Assembly: GCF_036250755.1 (NCBI RefSeq)
Contig: NZ_CP109583.1
Location: 5,929,501 to 5,993,500 of the forward strand
Source of the DNA: Streptomyces uncialis
GTDB lineage: Bacteria > Actinomycetota > Actinomycetes > Streptomycetales > Streptomycetaceae
Direction: 5' to 3'
DNA: 64,000 bases
The notes under the pieces were generated by a model. The model worked only from the letters and a program-made list of their open reading frames with translations. It was not told where the DNA came from and did no database searches. The position numbers and the translations under genes were made by a program. The first letter of the stretch is position 1. Every line of letters begins with the position of its first letter. Shown piece by piece: positions 1-8,203 of the stretch.

Positions 1-89
1 TCTGCGGATGCGCCCAGAACGAGGCCACCGGGGGCCGTGCTGTGATTCCCCCCACCGCACTCCGGGCACGTCGACCAGTACGGGGGCAT
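1..89 (-). CDS. Possible 5' part of a small Cys-containing protein (partial)
   Basis: On the minus strand an open frame begins at an ATG (89-87) and runs off the window edge. It reads MPPYWSTCPECGGG and then continues, with a CPEC pair that resembles the start of a zinc ribbon. There is no convincing ribosome binding site and only 29 codons are visible, so this may be chance. I do not recognise the family. Confidence 0.2.
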   Translation of the reverse strand, partial: MPPYWSTCPECGGGNHSTAPGGLVLGASA

Positions 90-672
90 CCTCGCATCCG
101 CCACCGACAACACGCCCGGCCGCCATCTGTTCGTGATCTTGAATGATCGGCTCTGCCCGCAAAAGTGCCCGCCCGGCGCCCGCGCGGGCGCTCCCGGCAA
201 CCAACGCCCCCGGCCGCGCGTCTTACCGCCGAACACGGATACGGGCCGGTCCCGGCCGGTACGGGGTGCCGGGGCGGTGTCCGGGAGCGGTCGGGGGAAC
301 CCTGGTCTCCCCCGGACACCCGGACCCGGAGGGACGCGGGCGCGACCGGGGAACCGGGGCGCCCGGGCCGGTACGCGGTCCCCGGGAAACCGGGTGGCCC
401 GGGCGGGCGGCACTACAGTGGGCCGCAAGCATCACGCCCTGGTCCCTCGCCCCGGACCCGCGGAGCACCTCCCGCGGAACCGGGGCACGGAGCGGGTGGC
501 ACCACCCCGAGCACGCCGAGCGGTCCGGATGACCGGGGGCGGGCGCGGGTAACCGAAGAGAGCGCGGTCACCGACGATCACGCCCGGACCACCCCCCGGA
601 ACAGTCCGACCGAACCCGGATCGGGCCGGAGCGAGGCTGAGCAGGCCCCGAAGCAAGCAGGGAGCGCATGAC
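90..672. other. Non-coding region upstream of pkaA
   Basis: A GC-rich gap with no gene-like frame; the open frames in it are short and very rich in Pro, Gly and Arg, as expected of random GC-rich DNA. A TACAGT box at 414-419 could be a -10 element, but no matching -35 is evident. The ribosome binding site of pkaA (GGGAG near 660) closes the region. Confidence 0.5.
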
Positions 673-2457
673 GTGCGGCCGGTAGGAAGCAAGTACCTCC
701 TGGAGGAGCCGCTCGGACGTGGTGCCACGGGCACCGTCTGGCGGGCGCAGCAGCGGGAACGGGCGGGCGCCGAGGCGGCCGTGCCGGGGCAGCCCGGCGA
801 GACCGTGGCGATCAAGGTCCTCAAGGAGGAGCTGGCCAACGACTCCGATGTCGTGATGCGGTTCCTGCGCGAGCGCTCGGTGCTGCTGCGGCTCACCCAC
901 CCGAACATCGTCCGGGTCCGTGACCTGGTCGTCGAGGGCGATCTGCTGGCCCTGGTGATGGACCTCGTCGAGGGTCCCGACCTGCACCGCTACCTCCGCG
1001 AGAACGGCCCGTTCTCGCCGGTCGCGGGTTCCCTGCTGACCGCGCAGGTCGCGGACGCGCTCGCCGCCAGCCACGCCGACGGTGTGGTGCACCGCGATCT
1101 GAAGCCCGCGAACGTCCTGCTGCGCCAGGACAACGGCGAGATGCACCCGCTGCTGACGGACTTCGGCATCGCGCGGCTCGCCGACTCCCCGGGGCTGACC
1201 CGGACCCATGAGTTCGTCGGCACCCCCGCGTATGTCGCGCCGGAGTCCGCCGAGGGCCGCCCGCAGACCAGCGCCGTCGACATCTACGGCGCCGGGATCC
1301 TGCTCTACGAGCTGCTCACCGGCCGTCCGCCGTTCTCCGGCGGGTCCGCGCTCGAAGTGCTGCACCAGCATCTGAGCGCCGAGCCGCGCCGCCCGTCCAC
1401 CGTGCCCGAGCCGCTGTGGACGGTGATAGAGCGCTGCCTGCGCAAGAACCCGGACGAGCGGCCCAGCGCCGAGAACCTCGCCCGGGGCCTGCGCGCCGTC
1501 GCCCAGGGCATCGGGGTGCACGCCACCTCGGCGCAGATCGCCGCCGCCGAGAACGTGGGCGTGCTGCTCGCGCCGGACCCGGCGCCCACGGCCGTGCCCG
1601 GCGCGGCCGACCCCACCACCGTCCTGCCGAACACCGGGCCCCCCGGTCTGTTCGACGCGGGCCGCTACGACGCGAACGCCGCCACCAGCTACCTCCCGCA
1701 CACCGCGGGCGCCCCCGGTGCCCCCGGCGCGGCCGACCCGACGGCCGTGCTGCCGAGCACCGGCCCCCGGGACGCCGATCCCACCTCCGTGATGCCGCCG
1801 GTCCCGGGCCACCACCCGCAGGGCGCCGCCCCCGGTGGCCCCGACGACCCGCACCCCTGGCAGAACCAGCTCCGGGCCGCCCGCGACCGCAACGAGCAGA
1901 CCCAGGTCCAGTACCTGAACCCGGACGAGGACCCGCTGCGCCGCCGTCCCCAGCGCCAGGTGGCCCCGCGCCCGCAGCAGCCGCCGCAGCAGGCCCCGCA
2001 CCACCAGCCCCAGCAGTCGCACCAGCCCCGGCAGCAGCAGCCGCAGCAGCCTCCCCAGTACGCGCCGCAGCAGCAGCACCAGCCCCCGCCGCCGCAGCAG
2101 TACGCCCCGCAACAGCAGCAGCCGCAGCGGTACGCCCCCGCGCCGGTCCCCGACCGGCAGCCCCAGCACTACTCGCCGCCCCGCGAGCCCGCCCCGCGCG
2201 CGCCCCGCGAGCCGCGTCCGGCCCGTGAGCCGAGGCAGCGCAGCGCCAACCGGATGCGCATCCCCGGCCTCGGCTGCCTCAAGGGCTGCCTCTTCAGCGT
2301 GCTCATCCTCTTCGTGGCGGGCTGGCTGGTCTGGGAGCTGAGCCCGCTCCAGGGCTGGATCGGCACCGGCAAGGGGTACTGGGAACAGCTCAGCGACTGG
2401 TTCGGTACGGTCACCGGCTGGCTCGGGGAACTCGGCGGCGGCGGCTCGGGCGCCTGA
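673..2457 (+). CDS. pkaA: Receptor-type Ser/Thr protein kinase PkaA
   Basis: 594-residue Hanks-type kinase of the actinobacterial PknB family, which phosphorylates Ser/Thr on partner proteins from the cytoplasmic face of the membrane. Visible features are the glycine loop GRGATGTV (15-22), ATP lysine K48 (VAIK), catalytic loop HRDLKPAN (H140-D142), DFG at D163 and the activation segment GTPAYVAPE. After the kinase domain comes a linker with three DPT-x-V motifs, a long Gln/Pro-rich stretch (about 430-500) and one hydrophobic helix near 537-557, leaving only a short tail outside the cell. The GTG start at 673 has GGGAG about 8 nt upstream. It is followed by a second kinase in the same direction, the pkaA-pkaB arrangement known from S. 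coelicolor; the symbol rests on that order and on similarity by eye. Confidence 0.9.
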   Translation: MRPVGSKYLLEEPLGRGATGTVWRAQQRERAGAEAAVPGQPGETVAIKVLKEELANDSDVVMRFLRERSVLLRLTHPNIVRVRDLVVEGDLLALVMDLVEGPDLHRYLRENGPFSPVAGSLLTAQVADALAASHADGVVHRDLKPANVLLRQDNGEMHPLLTDFGIARLADSPGLTRTHEFVGTPAYVAPESAEGRPQTSAVDIYGAGILLYELLTGRPPFSGGSALEVLHQHLSAEPRRPSTVPEPLWTVIERCLRKNPDERPSAENLARGLRAVAQGIGVHATSAQIAAAENVGVLLAPDPAPTAVPGAADPTTVLPNTGPPGLFDAGRYDANAATSYLPHTAGAPGAPGAADPTAVLPSTGPRDADPTSVMPPVPGHHPQGAAPGGPDDPHPWQNQLRAARDRNEQTQVQYLNPDEDPLRRRPQRQVAPRPQQPPQQAPHHQPQQSHQPRQQQPQQPPQYAPQQQHQPPPPQQYAPQQQQPQRYAPAPVPDRQPQHYSPPREPAPRAPREPRPAREPRQRSANRMRIPGLGCLKGCLFSVLILFVAGWLVWELSPLQGWIGTGKGYWEQLSDWFGTVTGWLGELGGGGSGA

Positions 2458-2591
2458 GCCCGCCGCCGTACGGCGGCGGACACCCGCCCAGGAGACTTGT
2501 CGACATCCGGAGGGTGATTTCCCCGGCCGGGGTGAAGGCGGCCGCCGGTGGCGCGTAGCTTTGTCGGCAACACGCGTCCGTAGGAGCAGCC

Positions 2592-3827
2592 TTGGCACGG
2601 AAGATCGGCAGCCGGTACACCGCGAACCAGATCCTGGGCCGCGGCAGTGCCGGCACGGTGTGGCTGGGCGAGGGTCCCGAGGGTCCCGTCGCCGTGAAAC
2701 TGCTGCGTGAGGACCTCGCGGCCGACCAGGAGCTGGTCGGCCGTTTCGTCCAGGAACGCACCGCCCTGCTCGGCCTCGACCACCCGAACGTGGTCGCCGT
2801 GCGGGACCTCGTCGTCGACGGCGACGACCTCGCCCTGGTCATGGACCTCGTGCGCGGCACCGATCTGCGCACCCGCCTCGACCGGGAACGAAGACTCGCG
2901 CCCGAGGCCGCCGTCGCCATCGTCGCGGACGTCGCCGACGGGCTGGCCGCCGCGCACAAGGCCGGTGTCGTCCACCGGGACGTCAAGCCCGAGAACGTCC
3001 TCCTCGACATGCAGGGCCCGCTCGGCCCCGGCGGCTCCCACCGCGCCCTGCTCACCGACTTCGGTGTGGCGAAGCTCATCGACTCACCGCGCCGCACCAA
3101 GGCCACGAAGATCATCGGCACCCCGGACTATCTGGCGCCCGAGATCGTCGAGGGCCTCCCGCCGCGCGCGGCCGTCGACATCTACGCCCTGGCGACCGTG
3201 CTGTACGAGCTGCTCGCCGGGTTCACGCCGTTCGGCGGCGGCCACCCCGGCGCGGTGCTGCGCCGCCATGTGACCGAGACGGTCGTACCGCTGCCCGGGA
3301 TTCCCGAGGAGCTCTGGCAGCTGATCGTCCAGTGCCTGGCCAAGGCGCCCGCGTCGCGGCTGCGCGCCTCCGAGCTGGGCGGGCGGCTGCGGGAGCAGCT
3401 GCCGCTGCTGGCGGGGATGCCCCCGCTGGACGTGGACGAGCCCGAGGCGGTCCTCACGGAGTCCGCGGACGAGCCCGGGGCCTCGGAGGGCGGCGCCGAC
3501 GGCTCCGCCGCGGGGACCGGGTCCCCGGTGCGGCGGGGTGCGGTCCCGCTGGTCCCCGGTCATGCCCCCGACTCCAACCGGGACACCCATACGAGCATGC
3601 GGGTGCCCGGGCCCGACGAGCTGGACGGCGGCGCGCACGGCACCGCGCGGGCGCCGCGGGCCGCGGGGGCGCCTCGCCCCGGCTCCGCGCGCAACCGCGG
3701 CGCCGTCCGGCGCCGCCGCATCACCCTCGCGACCGCCGCGGCCGTCCTCGCCGCCGCGGCCGGCGTAGCCACCTGGGCCACCACGGACGACCCCCCCACC
3801 CCCCCCAGCACCTCCACCACCCCCTGA
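2592..3827 (+). CDS. pkaB: Receptor-type Ser/Thr protein kinase PkaB
   Basis: 411-residue Hanks-type kinase. Motifs in order: GRGSAGTV (16-23), ATP lysine K36 (VAVK), HRDVKPEN with H128 and D130, DFG at D156 and GTPDYLAPE. A low-complexity linker follows and a single hydrophobic helix (about 378-395) ends in a short Thr/Pro tail, so there is no sensor domain outside the membrane. The TTG start at 2592 is supported by TAGGAGCAG just upstream and by the glycine loop lying close to the N-terminus. It lies 134 bp after pkaA; co-transcription is likely but not certain. Length agrees with the roughly 417 residues I recall for S. coelicolor PkaB. Confidence 0.9.
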   Translation: MARKIGSRYTANQILGRGSAGTVWLGEGPEGPVAVKLLREDLAADQELVGRFVQERTALLGLDHPNVVAVRDLVVDGDDLALVMDLVRGTDLRTRLDRERRLAPEAAVAIVADVADGLAAAHKAGVVHRDVKPENVLLDMQGPLGPGGSHRALLTDFGVAKLIDSPRRTKATKIIGTPDYLAPEIVEGLPPRAAVDIYALATVLYELLAGFTPFGGGHPGAVLRRHVTETVVPLPGIPEELWQLIVQCLAKAPASRLRASELGGRLREQLPLLAGMPPLDVDEPEAVLTESADEPGASEGGADGSAAGTGSPVRRGAVPLVPGHAPDSNRDTHTSMRVPGPDELDGGAHGTARAPRAAGAPRPGSARNRGAVRRRRITLATAAAVLAAAAGVATWATTDDPPTPPSTSTTP

Positions 3828-4526
3828 CCCCCGCGGGCCGCCTTCGCTCGGGCTTCCCAGGTCTGTCCGGCCGGACGCACTTGTCCCTGCGCGGGTCGGA
3901 CGGGGGTGCGCAGTTCCCCGCGCCCCTGAGGTCGCGCCTCTTACGGTTCCCGTTCGGCTGCGGATGGCCCTTGGCCGCTCGCGCAGTTCCCCGCGCCCCT
4001 GAAGGGGCGCCCACCTGGGGCTGTCCCTCGGGTGCGGGCTGTCAGCAACCGGAGCCGGGGTTCAACCCCCCTCCTCGTGCAGACGCCCGGCTGCGGGAGG
4101 GGGTGGGCGGGAATCTCTGCCCGCAGACTCCGATGCTCTTCAGTCGGACCACATGAACGTCGTACCGAGCGTGTCGGATCGAGGACGGAGAATCCCGACC
4201 GGCCCCGCCCCGAAGAACCGGCCGGACGCGCCCCAAAGGGGCGCGGGGAACTGCGCGAAGACGAGAACAGGCCCGCACCCGAAGAGCGACGAACAGGGGC
4301 AGCATCCAGGGGCGCGGGGAACTGCGCACCCACCGAGCGACGGCACAGGAACGAAGTGCGTCCGGCCGGACAGACCTAGGAAGCCCGAGCGAAGGCGACC
4401 CGCGGGGAACTGCGCACCCACCGAGCGACGGCACAGGAACAAGTACGCAAGGCCGGACAGACCTGGGAAGCGCAAGCGAAGGCGTCCCGCGGTACCCGGA
4501 GGCGCAAGCGAAGGCGACCTACCGGT
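3828..4526. repeat. Palindromic repeat island 1 (pkaB-prfB gap)
   Basis: About 700 bp without a gene, built from repeat modules. The left part carries the 20-mer GCGCAGTTCCCCGCGCCCCT at 3908-3927 and 3981-4000. The right part carries it inverted at 4237-4256 and 4308-4327, with a truncated copy near 4400. Accessory modules (GGACAGACCT, GCGCAAGCGAAGGCG, GCGACGGCACAGGAAC) occur on the right and, inverted, on the left. The two arms are therefore homologous inverted repeats around the core at 4103-4202. A perfect hairpin GCGCCCC-AAA-GGGGCGC (4228-4244) may serve as a transcription stop. Confidence 0.85.
4103..4202 (+). repeat. 100-nt conserved core element, copy A
   Basis: Central element of island 1. 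A 42-nt block beginning GTGGGCGGGAATCTCTGC and ending CTCTTCAGT is followed by 13 variable bases and then a block from CGTCGTACCGAGCG to AATCCCGACCGG. The outer ends are imperfect inverted repeats (CGGGAATCTC against GGAGAATCCCG), so the element can fold on itself. Near-identical copies lie at 12147, 17882 (inverted) and 59896. Confidence 0.85.
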
Positions 4527-4539
4527 TACGCTGGACCCG
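4527..4539 (+). promoter_or_regulatory. -10 box of a leaderless prfB promoter
   Basis: TACGCT at 4527-4532 lies six bases before the GTG start of prfB and no ribosome binding site is present. Transcription would begin at or next to the start codon. The box sits at the very edge of repeat island 1. Confidence 0.6.
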
Positions 4540-5645
4540 TGGCAGTCGTCGATGTATCCGAAGAGCTCAAGTCCCTCTCCTCGACCATGGAGTCGATCGA
4601 GGCCGTCCTGGACCTCGACACGATGAGGGCGGACATCGCCGCGCTGGAGGACCAGGCGGCGGCCCCCTCCCTCTGGGACGACCCGGACGCGGCCCAGAAG
4701 ATCACCAGCAAGCTGTCGCACCTCCAGGCCGAGGTCCGCAAGGCCGAGGCCCTCCGCGGCCGGATCGACGACCTCTCCGTCCTGTTCGAACTGGCCGAGG
4801 CCGAGGACGACGCGGACACCCGTACCGAGGCCGACGCCGAGCTGACCTCGGTCCGCAAGGCGCTGGACGAGATGGAGGTCCGCACCCTCCTGTCCGGCGA
4901 GTACGACTCGCGGGAGGCCCTGGTCAACATCCGCGCGGAGGCCGGCGGCGTCGACGCCGCGGACTTCGCCGAGCAGCTCCAGCGCATGTACCTGCGCTGG
5001 GCCGAGCGCCACGGCTACAAGGCCGAGGTGTACGAGACCTCCTACGCGGAGGAGGCCGGCATCAAGTCGACCACCTTCGCCGTCCAGGTGCCCTACGCCT
5101 ACGGCACCCTGTCCGTGGAGCAGGGCACGCACCGCCTCGTACGGATCTCCCCGTTCGACAACCAGGGCCGCCGCCAGACCTCGTTCGCGGGCGTCGAGGT
5201 GCTCCCGGTGGTCGAGCAGTCCGACCATGTCGAGATCGACGAGTCCGAGCTGCGTATCGACGTGTACCGCTCCTCGGGCCCCGGCGGCCAGGGCGTCAAC
5301 ACCACCGACTCCGCGGTCCGCATCACCCACCTGGCGACCGGCATCGTCGTCTCCTGTCAGAACGAGCGCTCGCAGATCCAGAACAAGGCGACCGCGATGA
5401 ACGTCCTCCAGGCGAAGCTCCTTGAACGCCGCCGCCAGGAGGAGCAGGCGAAGATGGACGCGCTCAAGGGCGACGGCGGGAACTCCTGGGGCAACCAGAT
5501 GCGCTCCTATGTCCTCCACCCGTACCAGATGGTCAAGGACCTGCGGACCGACTTCGAGGTCGGCAACCCGCAGGCCGTGCTCGACGGCGAGATCGACGGC
5601 TTCCTGGAGGCCGGGATCCGCTGGCGCAAGCAGCAGGAGAAGTAG
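4539..5645 (+). CDS. prfB: Peptide chain release factor 2
   Basis: 368-residue class I release factor that reads UGA and UAA and triggers hydrolysis of peptidyl-tRNA on the ribosome. The codon-recognition tripeptide SPF is at 204-206, which marks RF2 rather than RF1, and the catalytic GGQ is at 249-251 within GPGGQGVN. The length is typical. The frame is continuous from the GTG start, so the autoregulatory +1 frameshift known from enterobacterial prfB is absent. The start lacks a Shine-Dalgarno sequence but has a -10 box six bases upstream, pointing to a leaderless mRNA. In actinobacteria prfB commonly precedes ftsEX, as here. Confidence 0.97.
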   Translation: MAVVDVSEELKSLSSTMESIEAVLDLDTMRADIAALEDQAAAPSLWDDPDAAQKITSKLSHLQAEVRKAEALRGRIDDLSVLFELAEAEDDADTRTEADAELTSVRKALDEMEVRTLLSGEYDSREALVNIRAEAGGVDAADFAEQLQRMYLRWAERHGYKAEVYETSYAEEAGIKSTTFAVQVPYAYGTLSVEQGTHRLVRISPFDNQGRRQTSFAGVEVLPVVEQSDHVEIDESELRIDVYRSSGPGGQGVNTTDSAVRITHLATGIVVSCQNERSQIQNKATAMNVLQAKLLERRRQEEQAKMDALKGDGGNSWGNQMRSYVLHPYQMVKDLRTDFEVGNPQAVLDGEIDGFLEAGIRWRKQQEK

Positions 5646-5753
5646 CCGGTCCCGGCAACGGGAATTCCTTTGCTGCTTTGTCGACAAGAAGGTGTTCCGG
5701 GAAGCGCCGGAACCCGTAAGGTCGACCGATGATCTCCCGGTGCCGCGCGCCGG

Positions 5754-5776
5754 ACTGCCGCCCACGGGGCGGCAGT
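5754..5776 (+). terminator. Hairpin terminator after prfB
   Basis: Perfect 10-bp stem ACTGCCGCCC / GGGCGGCAGT with a 3-base loop, about 110 bp after the prfB stop. No strong T-run follows, which is usual for this group. Confidence 0.6.
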
Positions 5777-6038
5777 TGTCGTATGTGTCGGCTTTTCACC
5801 GTACCGTCACAAGAATGTGCTGCGCCCAACTGCCCGTAATTCGGGCATCGCGTACGCAACGACCTTGACGCCTTCGCGATAAGTCGGAAGGGTTAACGCG
5901 GCATGCGCATCTCTGGGGCGCGTGTGAACGGGGCGACGGTACGCGGCGTGACAGTACGACCACGCATGCCACCTCCCTCTGGAGTCCACGGCCCCGGCGC
6001 TGCTCCAATGACGATGAGCTACTGGGGGTAGCAAGCAG
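5777..6038. other. Upstream region of the surface-protein gene
   Basis: No gene-like frame is seen. A TTGACG at about 5865-5870 could be a -35 element, but no well-spaced -10 follows. GGGGGT about nine bases before 6039 is the likely ribosome binding site of the next gene. An origin in regulated expression is possible but not demonstrable from the sequence. Confidence 0.4.
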
Positions 6039-6794
6039 ATGACCAAGAAGACCCGGGTCCGTATCGCACGGATCGCGGCCGGCGCGCTGATCGCCGCCGG
6101 GGCGTCCCTCACCGCTGCGGGCGCCGCTTCGGCCCTGGATGTGGGGATCGGCGTCGGCGTCGACGTCGCGGACGACGCGCCCACCACCCCGCCGCCGACC
6201 GAGATTCCCCAGCCGACGAACACTCCGCCGACGACGCCTCCCACGACCCCGCCCACCACGGCGCCGACGACTCCGCCCACCACGGCTCCCACCACGGCGC
6301 CCACCACTCCGCCCACGACGCCGCCGACCACGGCTCCCACCACGGCGCCGACCACCGCGCCCACCAGCACGCCGACCACCCCCGGCGGTAACTCCGGAGG
6401 GAACACCGGTGGCAACACCGGCGGTAACTCGGGCGGCAACACCGGTGGCACCGGTGGCACCGGTGGTAACAGCGGCGGTACCGGCGGCGAGGACGGCGGT
6501 GCGAGCGGCGGCGACGACGGCGGCTCCGCCTCCACCGGCGGTAACGCGGGCGGCACCGGCGGCAATGTCGCCGACCCGGACAGCGGCTCCCAGCCGGTCC
6601 AGCAGGGCCAGGCCAAGGACGGTCTGACCGACACCGGCTCCCAGCCGGTCCAGCAGGGCAAGGCCAAGGACGAGCTGGCCGAGACCGGCGCCATGGAGAC
6701 CACGTTCCTGCTGATCGGCGCCGCGACGATGATCGCCGGCGGTATCGGCTTCCGCCTGCTGCCCCGCCTCGCGGCCGGTGGCCGTACGGCCTGA
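6039..6794 (+). CDS. Sortase-anchored low-complexity surface protein
   Basis: 251-residue exported protein. An N-terminal signal peptide (about 1-32, Lys/Arg then an Ala-rich core ending ASA) leads into a Pro/Thr-rich stalk with many PPTT-type repeats (about 48-115) and then a Gly/Asn/Thr-rich stretch. The C-terminus has the sortase motif LAETG (213-217), a hydrophobic helix and an Arg-containing tail, the layout of class E sortase (LAXTG) substrates in streptomycetes. A second, degenerate LTDTG (196-200) lies in a near-duplicate segment beginning GSQPVQQG. No enzymatic domain is visible, so a structural cell-wall spacer or adhesin is the most I can infer. It stands alone between two terminators. 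Confidence 0.85.
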   Translation: MTKKTRVRIARIAAGALIAAGASLTAAGAASALDVGIGVGVDVADDAPTTPPPTEIPQPTNTPPTTPPTTPPTTAPTTPPTTAPTTAPTTPPTTPPTTAPTTAPTTAPTSTPTTPGGNSGGNTGGNTGGNSGGNTGGTGGTGGNSGGTGGEDGGASGGDDGGSASTGGNAGGTGGNVADPDSGSQPVQQGQAKDGLTDTGSQPVQQGKAKDELAETGAMETTFLLIGAATMIAGGIGFRLLPRLAAGGRTA

Positions 6795-6876
6795 CCCACC
6801 CGCCTGACGGTCACCGTCCGTGACGCCCGGCGGCTTCACGGCGACCGACCGTCACTCCAGGGGTGACAGACACGCG

Positions 6877-6907
6877 GGAAGGCCCGGAGCGTCGCTCCGG
6901 GCCTTCC
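6877..6907 (+). terminator. Strong hairpin terminator
   Basis: Perfect 14-bp stem GGAAGGCCCGGAGC / GCTCCGGGCCTTCC with a GTC loop, followed by TTG. It ends the surface-protein transcript and may also serve the convergent small gene at 6975-7166. Confidence 0.85.
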
Positions 6908-6974
6908 TTGTGCTCGGGTGCCGCCCCGCCCGGCTCACCCGCGCCGGGCACGGCCGTACGACAGGCGTGCCGCG

Positions 6975-7166
6975 TCAGGCCGACTGGTGCGCCAGCAGCG
7001 CCAGCGCCATGATCAGGATCGCGAGCAGGCCTATCAGGGTCGCCTGGTTCATCCCGGACCAGAAATTGTTCTGCTGGAAGCGCTCCCGGCTGGCCCGGCA
7101 GACGCGACAGCGGCCCTCACTGACCGGGGACGCGCAGTTCGCGCACACCAATCGGTCATACGTCAT
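6975..7166 (-). CDS. Small zinc-ribbon membrane protein
   Basis: 63-residue protein starting [15 protein letters not shown]. Two Cys pairs, CANC and CRVC about 17 residues apart, form a probable zinc ribbon, and a single transmembrane helix (about 41-59) follows. The ATG at 7166 was chosen over the longer frame because GGAGGAGG lies directly upstream. Function is unknown. It is encoded against ftsEX and sits between the surface-protein gene and ftsE. Confidence 0.75.
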   Translation of the reverse strand: MTYDRLVCANCASPVSEGRCRVCRASRERFQQNNFWSGMNQATLIGLLAILIMALALLAHQSA

Positions 7167-7483
7167 GCGCCCTCCTCCTCCCGCGCGGCGGAGCCTGCCC
7201 ACCGACTGTCACTCCGCACAACGCTCACGGGAACGCCGACGTTCCCCTTACCACTGTGCCAGCTCCCGCGGATTTCGGCGCGGCCCGCCCGTCGTCCCCG
7301 TTCCGGACCCGCCCGTTCCGGCCGGGAACGGACACCTCTGGCGCGAACCATCACGTTCCGCTTGTGCGACAAACCCGTCGAACCCCGGCACCGGCGCGCG
7401 CGAACGACGGACGCCGACTGCGCTCGTCCCCCGCATTCGCGTATGGTCACGGACACCTACCCCCGGCGACCCGTGGTGCATTC

Positions 7484-8173
7484 GTGATCCGATTCGACAA
7501 CGTCTCCAAGACCTACCCCAAGCAGAACCGCCCGGCCCTCAGGGATGTCACCCTGGAGGTCGAACGTGGCGAGTTCATCTTCCTCGTGGGGTCATCCGGC
7601 TCCGGAAAGTCCACCTTCCTGCGGCTGATCCTGCGCGAGGAGCGCGCCAGCCACGGGCAGGTCCATGTGCTCGGCAAGGACCTCGCGCGGCTGTCCAACT
7701 GGAAGGTGCCGCACATGCGCCGCCAGCTCGGGACGGTCTTCCAGGACTTCCGGCTGCTGCCGAACAAGACGGTCGGCGAGAACGTCGCCTTCGCGCAGGA
7801 GGTCATCGGCCGCTCCCGCGGGGAGATCCGCAAGTCGGTGCCGCAGGTCCTCGACCTCGTCGGCCTCGGGGAGAAGCAGAGCCGGATGCCCGGTGAGCTG
7901 TCCGGCGGTGAGCAGCAGCGCGTCGCCATCGCCCGCGCCTTCGTCAACCGGCCCAAGCTGCTGATCGCGGACGAGCCGACCGGCAACCTCGACCCGCAGA
8001 CCTCGGTCGGCATCATGAAACTGCTGGACCGCATCAACCGCACGGGCACGACCGTCGTCATGGCGACCCACGACCAGAACATCGTGGACCAGATGCGCAA
8101 GCGCGTCATCGAGCTGGATCAGGGCCGTCTGGTGCGTGACCAGGCGCGCGGCGTCTACGGCTACCAGCACTGA
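7484..8173 (+). CDS. ftsE: Cell division ATP-binding protein FtsE
   Basis: 229-residue ABC ATPase that pairs with FtsX at the division site and, in the families studied, controls peptidoglycan hydrolases from inside the cell. Walker A is GSSGSGKST (36-44), the signature LSGGEQQR starts near 139 and Walker B ends in D163-E164. The GTG at 7484 gives the usual FtsE length and start [12 protein letters not shown]; no clear ribosome binding site precedes it. ftsX follows after 30 bp. Confidence 0.96.
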   Translation: MIRFDNVSKTYPKQNRPALRDVTLEVERGEFIFLVGSSGSGKSTFLRLILREERASHGQVHVLGKDLARLSNWKVPHMRRQLGTVFQDFRLLPNKTVGENVAFAQEVIGRSRGEIRKSVPQVLDLVGLGEKQSRMPGELSGGEQQRVAIARAFVNRPKLLIADEPTGNLDPQTSVGIMKLLDRINRTGTTVVMATHDQNIVDQMRKRVIELDQGRLVRDQARGVYGYQH

Positions 8174-8203
8174 CACGACGTACCGAAAGGCAGAAAGCAC
8201 GCG

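Noticed and set aside
568..2598. Long minus-strand open frame opposite pkaA, and similar ones opposite other genes (13023-15545, 20083-22788, 28808-30265, 34927-36945, 37734-39632)
   Set aside because: They are created by the high third-position GC of the real genes; their translations are Gly/Arg/Val-rich, lack domains and have no ribosome binding sites.
4539..5645. Programmed frameshift in prfB
   Set aside because: The reading frame is uninterrupted and no in-frame early UGA is present.
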